IMG/VR virus record: IMGVR_UViG_3300038701_001743
Coordinates: 1 to 20,717 of that record
Strand: one strand, 5' to 3'
From: a virus
Length of the DNA stretch: 20,717 nt
Shown here: piece after piece, positions 1 to 5,885 of the stretch
Layout of the letters: every line of letters begins with the position of its first letter
Position numbering within the stretch: position 1 is the stretch's first letter
Notes under the pieces: generated by a model
What the model saw: only the letters and a program-made list of their open reading frames with translations
What the model was told of the DNA's origin: nothing
The model's database searches: none
Position numbers and translations under genes: made by a program

Positions 1-836
1 ATTACGCGGTTGTAGGTAAAAAAGGAGACGGAAAAACAACTATACAGCAAGTTTGTTTTTTAATGTGGTCAATTGTAAATGATTTGACATGGGTAGTTGC
101 TTTTAAAGAGAATTTGGATTGGAGTGTGAAAGTTAATTTCATGAATACGCTTTTAGGTGAAAAAGAAAGTTTAGTAAAAAAAACAAATCCGATTTTACAT
201 AAAAAAGTTAGCGAATGGGTAAACGATCATTTTATATTTTTAGATATTGACAGCATGAAAGAAGGAGTGCAAGTTTGTGAATCTTTAATTAAAGAAGGTA
301 GAAAAATACACGCTTTAGTTTTAGATCCTGCGAACTCTTTTGATAGTGGGTTTTCTAGTTCTGGTAATGAGTTTACAGACGGTAAAACAGCGGGTAAAGA
401 GTTGCTTAAACATACTGAGAAGTATTGCAGCGTGCATTTATCACAGCACCCTACAATGTCGGGGCAAAGAAAAGAGGGAGACGTTTCTTCTAATGAAGCT
501 GAGGGAGGTTGGTATTTTAACAAAGCATCTTTTACTTACAATATTAACCGAACTAGAGGTACAAGCGAAAACAGAATACAAATAGAGAATGTTAGAAATA
601 AACTGACAGGAGGAGGAGAGACGCACCCTGAACAACCATTGGTAATGCACTGGTCGCCGTATAAAATAGATTTAGAATGTGGTAGGGATTACCAAGAAGA
701 TGTTGTGCAGTATCTTAGAAAAAAACATAACCCGTTCAATGAAGTATTTACAGAGTTCAAAGAAGAAAAAAAAGAACTACCTAAAATAACGCCGAACGAG
801 GCGTTTGGTGATCCTGATGATGATATACCATTTTAA
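1..836 (+). CDS. Replicative DNA helicase / primase-helicase, C-terminal part (5' truncated by window)
   Basis: This is the RecA-like motor domain of a Twinkle/T7-gp4/DnaB-type helicase, which unwinds DNA at the phage replication fork. The frame is open from base 3, upstream of the first ATG at 63, so the true start lies outside the window; 277 residues are visible. A Walker A motif (GKKGDGKT) begins at visible residue 5. Walker B (ALVLDP, Asp at bases 324-326) is followed by the HLSQHPT motif and the GGWYFNK...NRTRG segment, the order typical of Twinkle-type helicases. A primase or TOPRIM half may lie upstream but cannot be seen. The protein ends in DPDDDIPF, matching the C-terminal tip of bacterial SSB proteins, which is unusual for a helicase. 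About 30 bases after the stop a promoter begins a new transcription unit. Family call strong; helicase rather than a related RecA-like ATPase is an inference from motif order. Confidence 0.8.
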   Translation, partial: YAVVGKKGDGKTTIQQVCFLMWSIVNDLTWVVAFKENLDWSVKVNFMNTLLGEKESLVKKTNPILHKKVSEWVNDHFIFLDIDSMKEGVQVCESLIKEGRKIHALVLDPANSFDSGFSSSGNEFTDGKTAGKELLKHTEKYCSVHLSQHPTMSGQRKEGDVSSNEAEGGWYFNKASFTYNINRTRGTSENRIQIENVRNKLTGGGETHPEQPLVMHWSPYKIDLECGRDYQEDVVQYLRKKHNPFNEVFTEFKEEKKELPKITPNEAFGDPDDDIPF

Positions 837-867
837 CGAAAAGGTAAAAAAATAAGTGTTAAATTTT

Positions 868-898
868 TTGGCGGTTACGTTTATTATGTATAATTTAG
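868..898 (+). promoter_or_regulatory. Promoter, -33 TTG / -7 TAATTTAG
   Basis: TTTGG with TTG at 868-870 is followed by exactly 20 bases and TAATTTAG at 891-898, then CTG. A GTTAAA lies just upstream, as in three other promoters in the window. The -7 box carries TTAG where the Bacteroidetes consensus has TTTG. It should drive the gene at 927 with a leader of about 25 bases lacking a Shine-Dalgarno. Confidence 0.7.
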
Positions 899-926
899 CT
901 GTAGTAATAATAAAATAAACAGTAAG

Positions 927-1139
927 ATGAAAGTTGAAGAAATACTAAAGATCATAAATAAATGTAGTACTTTGAGTGAAATGTTAATTTGTATAGATAA
1001 TGGTAATTATAAAATGCTTACAAAATACAAATTATATCATTTAGTTAGTGAGAACAAATATTATTATAGTGTATACGATGATAACAAGAGACTTGTTCAA
1101 ATGAGTAAAGTTAGGTTTAAGAAAGTTGTGGTAAATTAA
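927..1139 (+). CDS. Small hypothetical phage protein, 70 aa
   Basis: I do not recognise a family. The 70-residue product is basic and rich in Lys and Tyr. An N-terminal helical half (to about residue 27) precedes a predicted beta-rich half with YKLYHLVSENKYYYSVYDD and the end MSKVRFKKVVVN; such a pattern could be a small SH3- or KOW-like nucleic-acid-associated fold, but that is only shape resemblance. It is the only gene between the promoter at 868-898 and the next promoter at 1180-1210, so it is probably a single-gene unit. The ATG follows an A-rich leader, as elsewhere here. Real by codon usage and promoter placement; function unknown. Confidence 0.65.
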   Translation: MKVEEILKIINKCSTLSEMLICIDNGNYKMLTKYKLYHLVSENKYYYSVYDDNKRLVQMSKVRFKKVVVN

Positions 1140-1179
1140 TTATTTACAACACATTTATAAAAAACAAACGTTAAAACAT

Positions 1180-1210
1180 TTGGTGGTATGGTGGCTATGT
1201 GTTAACTTAG
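1180..1210 (+). promoter_or_regulatory. Promoter, -33 TTG / -7 TAACTTAG
   Basis: TTG at 1180-1182, a 20-base spacer, then TAACTTAG at 1203-1210 followed by CAG. The upstream block AAACGTTAAAACATTTGGT is identical to that of the next promoter near 1451-1470. It drives the gene at 1234. Confidence 0.7.
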
Positions 1211-1233
1211 CAGTGAATTAAAAAAAATAAATT

Positions 1234-1431
1234 ATGAGTAAAAAAAATACAGTAGAAAAAATAGATCAAGGTATTACTAATTGCCGTAATTGCGGCACTA
1301 AAGACGATTACAGACATACAACTATTAGTATGATAGGTTTACTAGAATTAGAAAGAAATAGGTTTTGTAATAACTGTGATGAGTTAATGGATTCATGGGC
1401 TTGCGGATATTGGGAAAGTTCAAGTAGTTAA
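1234..1431 (+). CDS. Small zinc-ribbon-like protein, 65 aa
   Basis: The product has two Cys-x2-Cys knuckles, CRNC near residue 17 and CNNC near residue 45, about 25 residues apart, the spacing of a zinc ribbon; a fifth Cys sits in DSWACGYW near the C-terminus. Such small zinc ribbons are common among phage early proteins, where they bind nucleic acid or host proteins, but no specific role can be read here. It is preceded by its own promoter (1180-1210) and an A-rich leader, and followed about 35 bases later by another promoter, so it looks like an independent unit. Zinc binding is inferred from cysteine spacing only. Confidence 0.7.
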   Translation: MSKKNTVEKIDQGITNCRNCGTKDDYRHTTISMIGLLELERNRFCNNCDELMDSWACGYWESSSS

Positions 1432-1465
1432 AATTAACCTCAAAATATAATAAACGTTAAAACAT

Positions 1466-1496
1466 TTGGTAAAACAAATAACTATCAATACATTTG
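1466..1496 (+). promoter_or_regulatory. Promoter, -33 TTG / -7 TACATTTG
   Basis: TTG at 1466-1468, 20-base spacer, TACATTTG at 1489-1496, then TAG. This is a full match to the Bacteroidetes consensus and shares its upstream AAACGTTAAAACATTTGGT block with the promoter at 1180. It drives the gene starting at 1521. Confidence 0.75.
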
Positions 1497-1520
1497 TAGT
1501 GTAATTAAAATTAAAACAAA

Positions 1521-1670
1521 ATGAATATAACATTTGATGATTTTTTAAAAAGATTTGTAAAACTTGATTATAATTGTTTTACAGATGAAAAAAACGATAA
1601 AATTTGGCACTTACAAGAATTACAGCAAGCTTTTGAAATGCTTGAGTGTGTAGGGTTGATAAAGAAATAA
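1521..1670 (+). CDS. Small hypothetical protein, 49 aa
   Basis: The ORF begins MNITFDDFLKRF and ends ECVGLIKK; it is predicted to be mostly helical, with an amphipathic C-terminal helix (HLQELQQAFEMLE). No family is recognised. Support comes from its position directly behind a consensus promoter with the A-rich leader ending TAAAACAAAATG, and from the next gene starting 13 bases after its stop. It is the first gene of the unit that continues with the genes at 1684 and 1997. Confidence 0.6.
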   Translation: MNITFDDFLKRFVKLDYNCFTDEKNDKIWHLQELQQAFEMLECVGLIKK

Positions 1671-1683
1671 ACGATAAGATAAA

Positions 1684-2022
1684 ATGAGTTTAGATGAATA
1701 TATGGAAAATCAAGAAAATTTACCAGAATTTTTAAAAGATTTTCACGACCAAAAAGATTTTTTTAAATCAATATTTAATCAATACAAAGACAGTAACGCT
1801 AAAGAGACTCTGCAAAATATTAATAGAGTTGACGCACATATATTTACTATCGATGTGTTTCTTTGGTGGATGGGGAGGCACGGTTATAAACTTCAAAAAT
1901 CAAGGAAAAAAGGAGTTGTTTTTTTAAATCCTTATGATACAATAAATTATTATACTAACAATAATAAATTAGATTATTTGAAAGATATTTTCACAAATGA
2001 TAAACCAGATTATAAACGATAA
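1684..2022 (+). CDS. Hypothetical protein, 112 aa
   Basis: The product starts MSLDEYMENQENLPEFLKDFHDQ, an acidic helical region, and has a central segment DVFLWWMGRHGYKLQKSRKKG with a basic patch that could contact nucleic acid. It ends in an Asn/Tyr-rich tail. No family is recognised. The start ATG follows an AAACGATAAGATAAA leader with no Shine-Dalgarno. Its last 26 bases overlap the next ORF in a different frame, suggesting translational coupling. Codon usage matches the neighbours. Confidence 0.65.
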   Translation: MSLDEYMENQENLPEFLKDFHDQKDFFKSIFNQYKDSNAKETLQNINRVDAHIFTIDVFLWWMGRHGYKLQKSRKKGVVFLNPYDTINYYTNNNKLDYLKDIFTNDKPDYKR

Positions 2023-2203
2023 AAACGAAATAATTTCAAGGTTGGTTTTGATAGGTAAAACAAGATACTCAATTGTCGGTACTGGCTTTGATTTAGGGTT
2101 AAAAGACACTTTAATAAACCTAGATACAGGAAAGAAAAAAGTTTTTAACAGGAAGAAATTAAAAGAAATATTAACAGAATACAAAGCAATAAAAATAAAA
2201 TAA
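1997..2203 (+). CDS. Small hypothetical protein, 68 aa, overlapping the previous gene
   Basis: The ATG lies inside the end of the preceding gene (26-base overlap). The product has a beta-rich core (RLVLIGKTRYSIVGTGFDLG, then DTLINLDTGKKKVFNRKKLKEILTEY), reminiscent of small phage proteins with an SH3-like barrel plus a C-terminal helix; this is a shape comparison, not a recognised family. Strongly basic C-terminus. A promoter begins 3 bases after the stop, so it ends its transcription unit. The alternative, a later ATG, is not available, which supports this start. Confidence 0.55.
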   Translation: MINQIINDKNEIISRLVLIGKTRYSIVGTGFDLGLKDTLINLDTGKKKVFNRKKLKEILTEYKAIKIK

Positions 2204-2205
2204 AT

Positions 2206-2236
2206 TTGCGTATGTTGATTTTAATACGTAAATTTG
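2206..2236 (+). promoter_or_regulatory. Promoter, -33 TTG / -7 TAAATTTG
   Basis: TTG at 2206-2208, 20-base spacer, TAAATTTG at 2229-2236, a full consensus match lying only 3 bases after the stop of the preceding gene. It probably drives the long run of genes from 2263 to 4966, in which no other promoter was found. Confidence 0.75.
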
Positions 2237-2262
2237 AATAAATTATAAAACGATTGACAGGT

Positions 2263-2496
2263 ATGTATCTAATATTTGAGACAGAAACAAAAACAGGCGA
2301 AAAGTGTTATTATTCCGATGTATTTACCGATATTGAGAGCGCAAATAATTGGTTTAGTAAAGTAGGGGAGAATATAGAGAGGTTATTTAACAGAAAACTA
2401 ACTCTTATCAGTATTCCTACAAAAAGATATGTTTACAGAGAGCAATTGCATTATCTTACAATACACGGAGAACTTAACGACAATACAAAAGATTAA
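2263..2496 (+). CDS. Hypothetical protein, 77 aa
   Basis: First gene of the long early unit. I take the ATG at 2263 (MYLIFETET...) rather than the in-frame TTG at 2254, which adds only three residues and has no better context. The product is a mixed alpha/beta protein with FTDIESANNWFSKVGENIERLF, a helix likely packed on the N-terminal strands, and a C-terminal strand region (RYVYREQLHYLTIHGEL). No family recognised. The next gene starts 4 bases after its stop. Confidence 0.65.
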   Translation: MYLIFETETKTGEKCYYSDVFTDIESANNWFSKVGENIERLFNRKLTLISIPTKRYVYREQLHYLTIHGELNDNTKD

Positions 2497-2500
2497 ATAA

Positions 2501-2779
2501 ATGAACAACATAATACAAAAGTTAATAAAATTACAAAGCTTTATAATACCTAAAAAAGACAAGCTTGAACATTTTTACATAGGTTTTATATATACTTTAA
2601 TAGGTTACTTAATTTATAAATTAACTGGTTTTGAATTATCTATCGTAATTCCTTCTTTTGTTTTTGGAGCTATTAAAGAAATTAACGATTATTTTGGTAA
2701 CGGTAAAACTGAGTTTTTAGACTTTTTATTTACTATTTTACCTTGTAACTTTACAATATATTGGGTTTTATGCGGCTAA
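2501..2779 (+). CDS. Small polytopic membrane protein with DK-x2-HF and KE-x2-D motifs, 92 aa
   Basis: An N-terminal amphipathic stretch (1-19) is followed by about three hydrophobic segments near residues 25-43, 47-63 and 74-90. Polar residues sit next to the membrane segments in a fixed pattern: D20-K21 and H24-F25 before the first, K59-E60 and D63 after the second, D74 in the third. This arrangement is seen in small phage and bacterial membrane proteins of the YfiM/DUF2279 type, whose function is not established. A holin or other lysis role is possible from size and topology but is not shown, and no endolysin lies nearby. The last 10 bases overlap the start of the resolvase gene. Confidence 0.65.
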   Translation: MNNIIQKLIKLQSFIIPKKDKLEHFYIGFIYTLIGYLIYKLTGFELSIVIPSFVFGAIKEINDYFGNGKTEFLDFLFTILPCNFTIYWVLCG

Positions 2780-3072
2780 ATATAAAGCCTTTATCAGTTA
2801 ATGAAGCTTGGAGAGGTAGGAAGTTTAAAACACCTAAATACAAAGAATACGAAAGAAAATTATTACTTTTACTTCCTAATAAATTTAAAGAAGATTTTAC
2901 AAAGCTAAATATAGAAATAGGAGTAAATACTCTTTTTGATATTGACAACTGCTTAAAGCCTTTAATAGATATATTACAGAAAAAATATAAATTTAATGAT
3001 AGGTATATTACAGAATTAAATATCAAAAAAGTAGTAGTAAAAAAAGGTAATGAATATATTATAATAGAATGA
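2770..3072 (+). CDS. rusA: RusA-family Holliday junction resolvase
   Basis: RusA-type enzymes are dimeric Mg-dependent endonucleases that cut four-way DNA junctions, clearing branches from replicating phage DNA before packaging. The N-terminal IKPLSVNEAWRGRKFKT segment matches the family start (P-x-S-x-N followed by a basic, Thr-containing strand). The catalytic core is present: D57, D59, N60, K63 and D67 in FDIDNCLKPLID, with D77 in FNDRYI, corresponding to the acidic cluster and lysine of E. coli RusA. At 100 residues it is slightly shorter than the usual 110-130. I chose the ATG at 2770, 10 bases inside the preceding gene, over the in-frame TTG at 2761. It overlaps the next gene by an ATGA junction. 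Strong family call. Confidence 0.85.
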   Translation: MRLNIKPLSVNEAWRGRKFKTPKYKEYERKLLLLLPNKFKEDFTKLNIEIGVNTLFDIDNCLKPLIDILQKKYKFNDRYITELNIKKVVVKKGNEYIIIE

Positions 3073-3311
3073 AACCACAACCACCACAAAACAGGACTAT
3101 AAAAAATGGAAAGTCAGTAGTAAAAACGTGCAAAAATTGTTTTTATAATCAAAACGACACTTGCGCTCTTAGTGGGTTGCATTATAAGGCTGAAAGACTA
3201 TTAAAAGGTAGTTGTAGTGCTGATTTTGATGGATGGTTAAAAAAAGAAACAACAATAAATAAAATAATAAATAAATTAAAACAATGCATAGTAATTATAA
3301 AATATTTTTAG
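3069..3311 (+). CDS. Cys-rich small protein, probable zinc binder, 80 aa
   Basis: The start overlaps the resolvase stop (ATGA), indicating coupled translation. The motif CKNCFYNQNDTC, a later GSCSADFDGW and the intervening hydrophobic/basic helix give four cysteines (near residues 21, 24, 32 and 49) that could bind one metal. Similar short Cys-rich proteins often accompany resolvase genes in Bacteroidetes phages, but no defined function is known to me. The C-terminal 15 or so residues (IINKLKQCIVIIKYF) overlap the next gene by 28 bases and may be dispensable. Confidence 0.65.
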   Translation: MKPQPPQNRTIKNGKSVVKTCKNCFYNQNDTCALSGLHYKAERLLKGSCSADFDGWLKKETTINKIINKLKQCIVIIKYF

Positions 3312-3583
3312 GTACTACACCAGTTGAGTCTCTCGGAGAACCAAGGGTAAATGTAAGAAGTTTTACGTTTGATTTACAAAACGGATTAGCGAAAATAGTA
3401 GCTGAATACAGTTGTGTAAATACAGAAACCAAAGTAAAAGAATTTAATGTAACTACACAGGAGCTTACACATACTAGTGTTGTTGATTTGGATAATTTAA
3501 GATATATATTTGATTCTGCTATAAATAATAAATCAAACAATATTTTTAAAACAATCTTTAATAAAATAAATAAACAAAAGTAA
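3284..3583 (+). CDS. Hypothetical protein, 99 aa
   Basis: The start is set by the cassette AAATAAATTAAAACAATG, which recurs identically before the next two genes; it places this ATG inside the last 28 bases of the preceding ORF. The product is beta-rich (FLGTTPVESLGEPRVNVRS, then LAKIVAEYSCVNTETKVKEF) with a C-terminal basic helix. No family recognised. Codon use is like its neighbours. Confidence 0.65.
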   Translation: MHSNYKIFLGTTPVESLGEPRVNVRSFTFDLQNGLAKIVAEYSCVNTETKVKEFNVTTQELTHTSVVDLDNLRYIFDSAINNKSNNIFKTIFNKINKQK

Positions 3584-3602
3584 AAATAAATAAATTAAAA
3601 CA

Positions 3603-3755
3603 ATGGATAAACATTATTTACAAATAAGAAAAGAATACAGGGATATCTATGACAAACCAACTGCTAAAGGAGTTTTGCAAATGGTTTGTTTTACAGATGA
3701 TTATGTTTTTTGGCTAGAAAATAAACTAAATGAATTACGTAAAAATAACAAATAA
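3603..3755 (+). CDS. Small hypothetical protein, 50 aa
   Basis: The ORF starts MDKHYLQIRKEYRDIYDKPT and ends FWLENKLNELRKNNK. It is mostly helical and charged, with a hydrophobic middle (GVLQMVCFTDDYVFWLENKL). It is bracketed by the repeated A-rich start cassette on both sides, which is the best evidence that it is translated. No family recognised. Confidence 0.6.
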   Translation: MDKHYLQIRKEYRDIYDKPTAKGVLQMVCFTDDYVFWLENKLNELRKNNK

Positions 3756-3764
3756 ATTAAAACA

Positions 3765-4016
3765 ATGGAAAGTGAAATAAAAAAGTCGATTAAAAGCAGT
3801 AAAGCTTTTTTAAAAAATGTATCAGATAATGAACTAGAAACTCTTATGCAGGAATTTGATGATTATGTAGTTGAAGAAACAATTTTTAACACAGTGAATA
3901 AACGGAAAAAAGATAAAAATACACCTACTTTAAACATTGAAAACATACCAACAAACAAAGATTGTATAAATTCAATAAAAAGACAATTAAAAAACAAAGG
4001 ATATAAAATAGATTAA
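3765..4016 (+). CDS. Hypothetical helical protein, 83 aa
   Basis: Highly charged, Lys-rich protein with an N-terminal helical half (KKSIKSSKAFLKNVSDNELE...) and a linker TPTLNIENIPTNKDC before a C-terminal basic helix. No family recognised. It uses the third copy of the A-rich start cassette and is followed after a single base by the ATG of the next gene. Confidence 0.6.
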   Translation: MESEIKKSIKSSKAFLKNVSDNELETLMQEFDDYVVEETIFNTVNKRKKDKNTPTLNIENIPTNKDCINSIKRQLKNKGYKID

Positions 4017-4017
4017 A

Positions 4018-4227
4018 ATGGATTCAAACGACAAAATAAGTATTTTTTTTATTGCACTAGCTCTTATAACTGGTTTTATACTTGGAATTACCTCTTTTAA
4101 TGGCGAAATAATATCTACAAAACAAGTGAACATAAAATATACTAAAACAGTAATAACACAAAAAGACACTGTTTATGTGTATAGTATTTCAGATATTAGA
4201 AAACAGTTAAAAGTAAATAATAATTAA
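4018..4227 (+). CDS. Single-pass membrane protein, 69 aa
   Basis: One strong hydrophobic segment lies near residues 8-27 (ISIFFIALALITGFILGITS), preceded by the charged MDSNDK and followed by a polar, Lys/Thr-rich domain ending KQLKVNNN. This suggests an inner-membrane anchor with the C-terminal part outside the cytoplasm, although an uncleaved signal peptide cannot be excluded. No lipobox is present. A spanin-like role is conceivable from topology, but no partner gene is visible. The ATG follows the preceding stop by one base. Confidence 0.6.
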   Translation: MDSNDKISIFFIALALITGFILGITSFNGEIISTKQVNIKYTKTVITQKDTVYVYSISDIRKQLKVNNN

Positions 4228-4238
4228 AATTAAAAAAA

Positions 4239-4403
4239 ATGAGTATAGAAGAACTTTATAAAAGAATCGACACATTAACAAGAATGTTAAAAATGTATAA
4301 CGAGAAAGACGTTATAGTTAATAGTAGTACTTCAGCTAAAAACATAGAATTAGCGGAAAACGAATTAAATAATCTACTTAATGTTATATCAAAAAGCTTG
4401 TAG
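4239..4403 (+). CDS. Small coiled-coil-like protein, 54 aa
   Basis: The product begins MSIEELYKRIDTLTRMLKMY and ends NNLLNVISKSL; heptad-like hydrophobic spacing in both halves suggests a short coiled coil or helical hairpin. No family recognised. The start follows an A-rich leader (AATTAAAAAAA), 11 bases after the previous stop. Confidence 0.55.
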   Translation: MSIEELYKRIDTLTRMLKMYNEKDVIVNSSTSAKNIELAENELNNLLNVISKSL

Positions 4404-4408
4404 AAATC

Positions 4409-4582
4409 ATGAGTAAAGCAAATTGTCAAAAGTGCGGAAGTGTATTTGAAATTCCAAAGAATACTACATCTATGATAGCAGGATTTTATTGTAAACCATG
4501 TATTAAAAAAGCTGCACAGAAATATACTAGTCTTTCTACTAGTAAGGTAATAAGTATAACAGCAAAATCAATCGGATTATGA
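4409..4582 (+). CDS. Small zinc-ribbon-like protein, 57 aa
   Basis: Two Cys-x2-Cys pairs (CQKC near residue 6 and CKPC near residue 28) make a compact zinc-ribbon pattern in MSKANCQKCGSVFEIP...GFYCKPCIKKA. The C-terminal 20 residues are Ser/Thr-rich. Such proteins often bind DNA or RNA, but no target can be read. The stop overlaps the next start (ATGA at 4579-4582). Confidence 0.65.
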   Translation: MSKANCQKCGSVFEIPKNTTSMIAGFYCKPCIKKAAQKYTSLSTSKVISITAKSIGL

Positions 4583-4791
4583 TTAAATATGTAGTTGAAG
4601 TTCCTAACGCTATAGAATGGGGTATTAAAAAAAAACTAAGCACAAACATAGAATATGGAGAAAAAGTCTATGATTCGTATATGGAAGCTAAAAGAGAATT
4701 GATTAATATTCTTGTCGCAGGAAGAGAGGAGTATGCAATAGCAGTAAGAGAAGCCAGAAGTGCTACAAAAGATTACTTTATGTTAGATTAA
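4579..4791 (+). CDS. Hypothetical protein, 70 aa
   Basis: Coupled by ATGA overlap to the zinc-ribbon gene. It begins with a short strand (MIKYVVEVPN), followed by a helix with MEAKRELINILVAGREEYAIAVREAR. No family recognised. The start is fixed by the overlap. Confidence 0.6.
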   Translation: MIKYVVEVPNAIEWGIKKKLSTNIEYGEKVYDSYMEAKRELINILVAGREEYAIAVREARSATKDYFMLD

Positions 4792-4795
4792 CATT

Positions 4796-4966
4796 ATGAA
4801 AAGAGATGAATTTTTAAAAAGAGTAGAATCAATTTCTAAGGCGTTTAATGATTATAACAGCAAACCTCAGAAAGATTATATAAATAATCATCAAGATGAA
4901 ATTTGTGTGCTAGGCGGAATTAAATCTAGAATTGATTTAATGATTAATCAAATTACAAACAAATAG
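4796..4966 (+). CDS. Small helical protein, 56 aa
   Basis: The ORF begins MKRDEFLKRVESISKAFNDY and ends DLMINQITNK, with predicted helices around a central polar loop (SKPQKDYINNHQDE). No family recognised. It is the last gene of the long unit begun at 2263; the next promoter begins 5 bases after its stop. Confidence 0.55.
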   Translation: MKRDEFLKRVESISKAFNDYNSKPQKDYINNHQDEICVLGGIKSRIDLMINQITNK

Positions 4967-4970
4967 TAAT

Positions 4971-5001
4971 TTACGTATTTGTGTGTAAATTGTTATATTT
5001 G
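4971..5001 (+). promoter_or_regulatory. Promoter for the small terminase gene, -7 TATATTTG
   Basis: TATATTTG at 4994-5001 matches the consensus fully. At the usual 20-base spacing the -33 position reads TTA (4971-4973) rather than TTG, so the upstream element is weak. The ATG of the terminase gene follows 17 bases after the -7 box. Confidence 0.55.
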
Positions 5002-5018
5002 TAGTAAAATAATTAACA

Positions 5019-5444
5019 ATGACACTAAAAAAAAACAAGTTTAAATTTAATATAACTAAGAACGGAAGACCCCCACATTTTGATACACCAGAAGATTTAG
5101 AAAATAAATGTTTTGAATACTTTCAACAATGTATTTTAGAAGGTGAAAAAGCATCTATTACAGGTATGACTTTATTTGTGGGGTTCTCTTCTAGGGCTTC
5201 CTGGGACGACTACGCTAAAAAAGAAGAGTTTAGATATATCGTAAAAAGAGCTAAGTTAACAGTAGAGCACTCCTACGAAATGAGCGGTACGAGTTTTGAT
5301 ATCTTCTTACTAAAGAACATGGGTTGGAGCGACAAAACAGAGGTTGAATCTACTAACATAAACGTAAACAGAGAAGTTACAAAAGAAGATTTACAAAAAG
5401 CTAATGAAGCTTTAGGGGATTTAGAAAAAGATTTTTTAAAATAA
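5019..5444 (+). CDS. terS: Terminase small subunit (gp3-like DNA packaging protein)
   Basis: TerS recognises the phage DNA and presents it to the large terminase at the start of packaging. The protein has the family start GRPPHFDTPEDLENKCFEYF (from about residue 17), then a SITGMTLFVGFSSRASWDDY segment that fits the helix-turn-helix DNA-binding part of the GP3-type packaging family, then a conserved LLKNMGWSDKTEVES (about residues 97-111). The acidic helical tail ends DLEKDFLK. At 141 residues it is of normal size. It is separated from the large terminase gene by about 1.35 kb, instead of lying next to it. Assignment rests on motif pattern and context. Confidence 0.8.
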   Translation: MTLKKNKFKFNITKNGRPPHFDTPEDLENKCFEYFQQCILEGEKASITGMTLFVGFSSRASWDDYAKKEEFRYIVKRAKLTVEHSYEMSGTSFDIFLLKNMGWSDKTEVESTNINVNREVTKEDLQKANEALGDLEKDFLK

Positions 5445-5456
5445 ATGTTAAAGTAT

Positions 5457-5487
5457 TTGGTAGTGAGGATAATTAGTTGTAGTTTAG
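5457..5487 (+). promoter_or_regulatory. Promoter, -33 TTG / -7 TAGTTTAG
   Basis: TTG at 5457-5459, 20-base spacer, TAGTTTAG at 5480-5487, then CAG. GTTAAAGTATTTGG upstream matches the extended -33 seen in other promoters here. It lies 12 bases after the terS stop and drives the genes at 5512 and 5686 and perhaps the RNA region up to the terminator at 6121-6150. Confidence 0.7.
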
Positions 5488-5511
5488 CAGTGTAATTAAA
5501 AATAAAACAAA

Positions 5512-5673
5512 ATGAAACTATTAACATCAAGAGAAAAAGAAATTATATTTAATGAATCTATTAAAACTTATTTTAAGCATGTAGAAGCTGTTTCGTTTAA
5601 AGAAAAAAAACAGGTTCTTAGTGAGTCTTTAATAGGATTGTTTACAACTAAAATAAAACAAAATAACAATTAA
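5512..5673 (+). CDS. Small hypothetical protein, 53 aa
   Basis: The ORF starts MKLLTSREKEIIFNESIKTY and is helical and basic, with a second helix around KEKKQVLSESLIGLF. No family recognised. It sits directly behind a promoter with the leader TAATTAAAAATAAAACAAAATG, and the next gene follows after 12 bases of the same A-rich type. Confidence 0.6.
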   Translation: MKLLTSREKEIIFNESIKTYFKHVEAVSFKEKKQVLSESLIGLFTTKIKQNNN

Positions 5674-5685
5674 AAACAAAACAAA

Positions 5686-5844
5686 ATGAACGATTTAAAC
5701 ACGAAAAAAATAATATCATTTGTAGGAGGAACTAATTTAGGTGTATTAATGTTTCTTTGTGATAACCCTTATTTATCTATATTCTTTGGAATTGGAGCTA
5801 TATTTCACCTTATAAACTATATGGTTTTAAGTGCAAAGAAATAA
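5686..5844 (+). CDS. Small two-helix membrane protein, 52 aa
   Basis: Two hydrophobic segments (about residues 9-25 and 28-48) are joined by a very short polar turn DNP, making a membrane hairpin with both ends probably in the cytoplasm; the C-terminus ends in KK. This is the size and topology of small holins or of superinfection/immunity proteins, but nothing identifies which. It uses an A-rich start (AAAACAAAATG). No endolysin is nearby, so a lysis role is speculative. Confidence 0.6.
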   Translation: MNDLNTKKIISFVGGTNLGVLMFLCDNPYLSIFFGIGAIFHLINYMVLSAKK

Positions 5845-5885
5845 ACGGCACTGTTTTTGATACATATAAAATAAACTCGGGGGAC

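Larger units (their letters stand above)
3269..3767 (+). repeat. Three identical 18-base start cassettes (3269-3286, 3588-3605, 3750-3767)
   Basis: AAATAAATTAAAACAATG occurs three times, each time ending in the ATG of a gene (3284, 3603, 3765). In two of them it follows or includes the stop codon of the gene before. It lacks a Shine-Dalgarno and looks like an A-rich ribosome-binding leader of the Bacteroidetes type, duplicated along the operon. Related leaders (TTAAAACAAAATG) sit before 1521, 5512 and 6217. Confidence 0.75.

Noticed and set aside
227-523. Open frames on the minus strand (also 441-650, 2751-3089, 17833-18333 and others)
   Set aside because: They lie opposite well-supported + strand genes, have no promoter or start context on the minus strand, and give low-complexity or Ser/Leu-rich products typical of antisense shadows.
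783-836. A separate SSB gene fused or overlapping the helicase
   Set aside because: Only the short acidic tip is SSB-like; no OB-fold sequence is present in the visible part.
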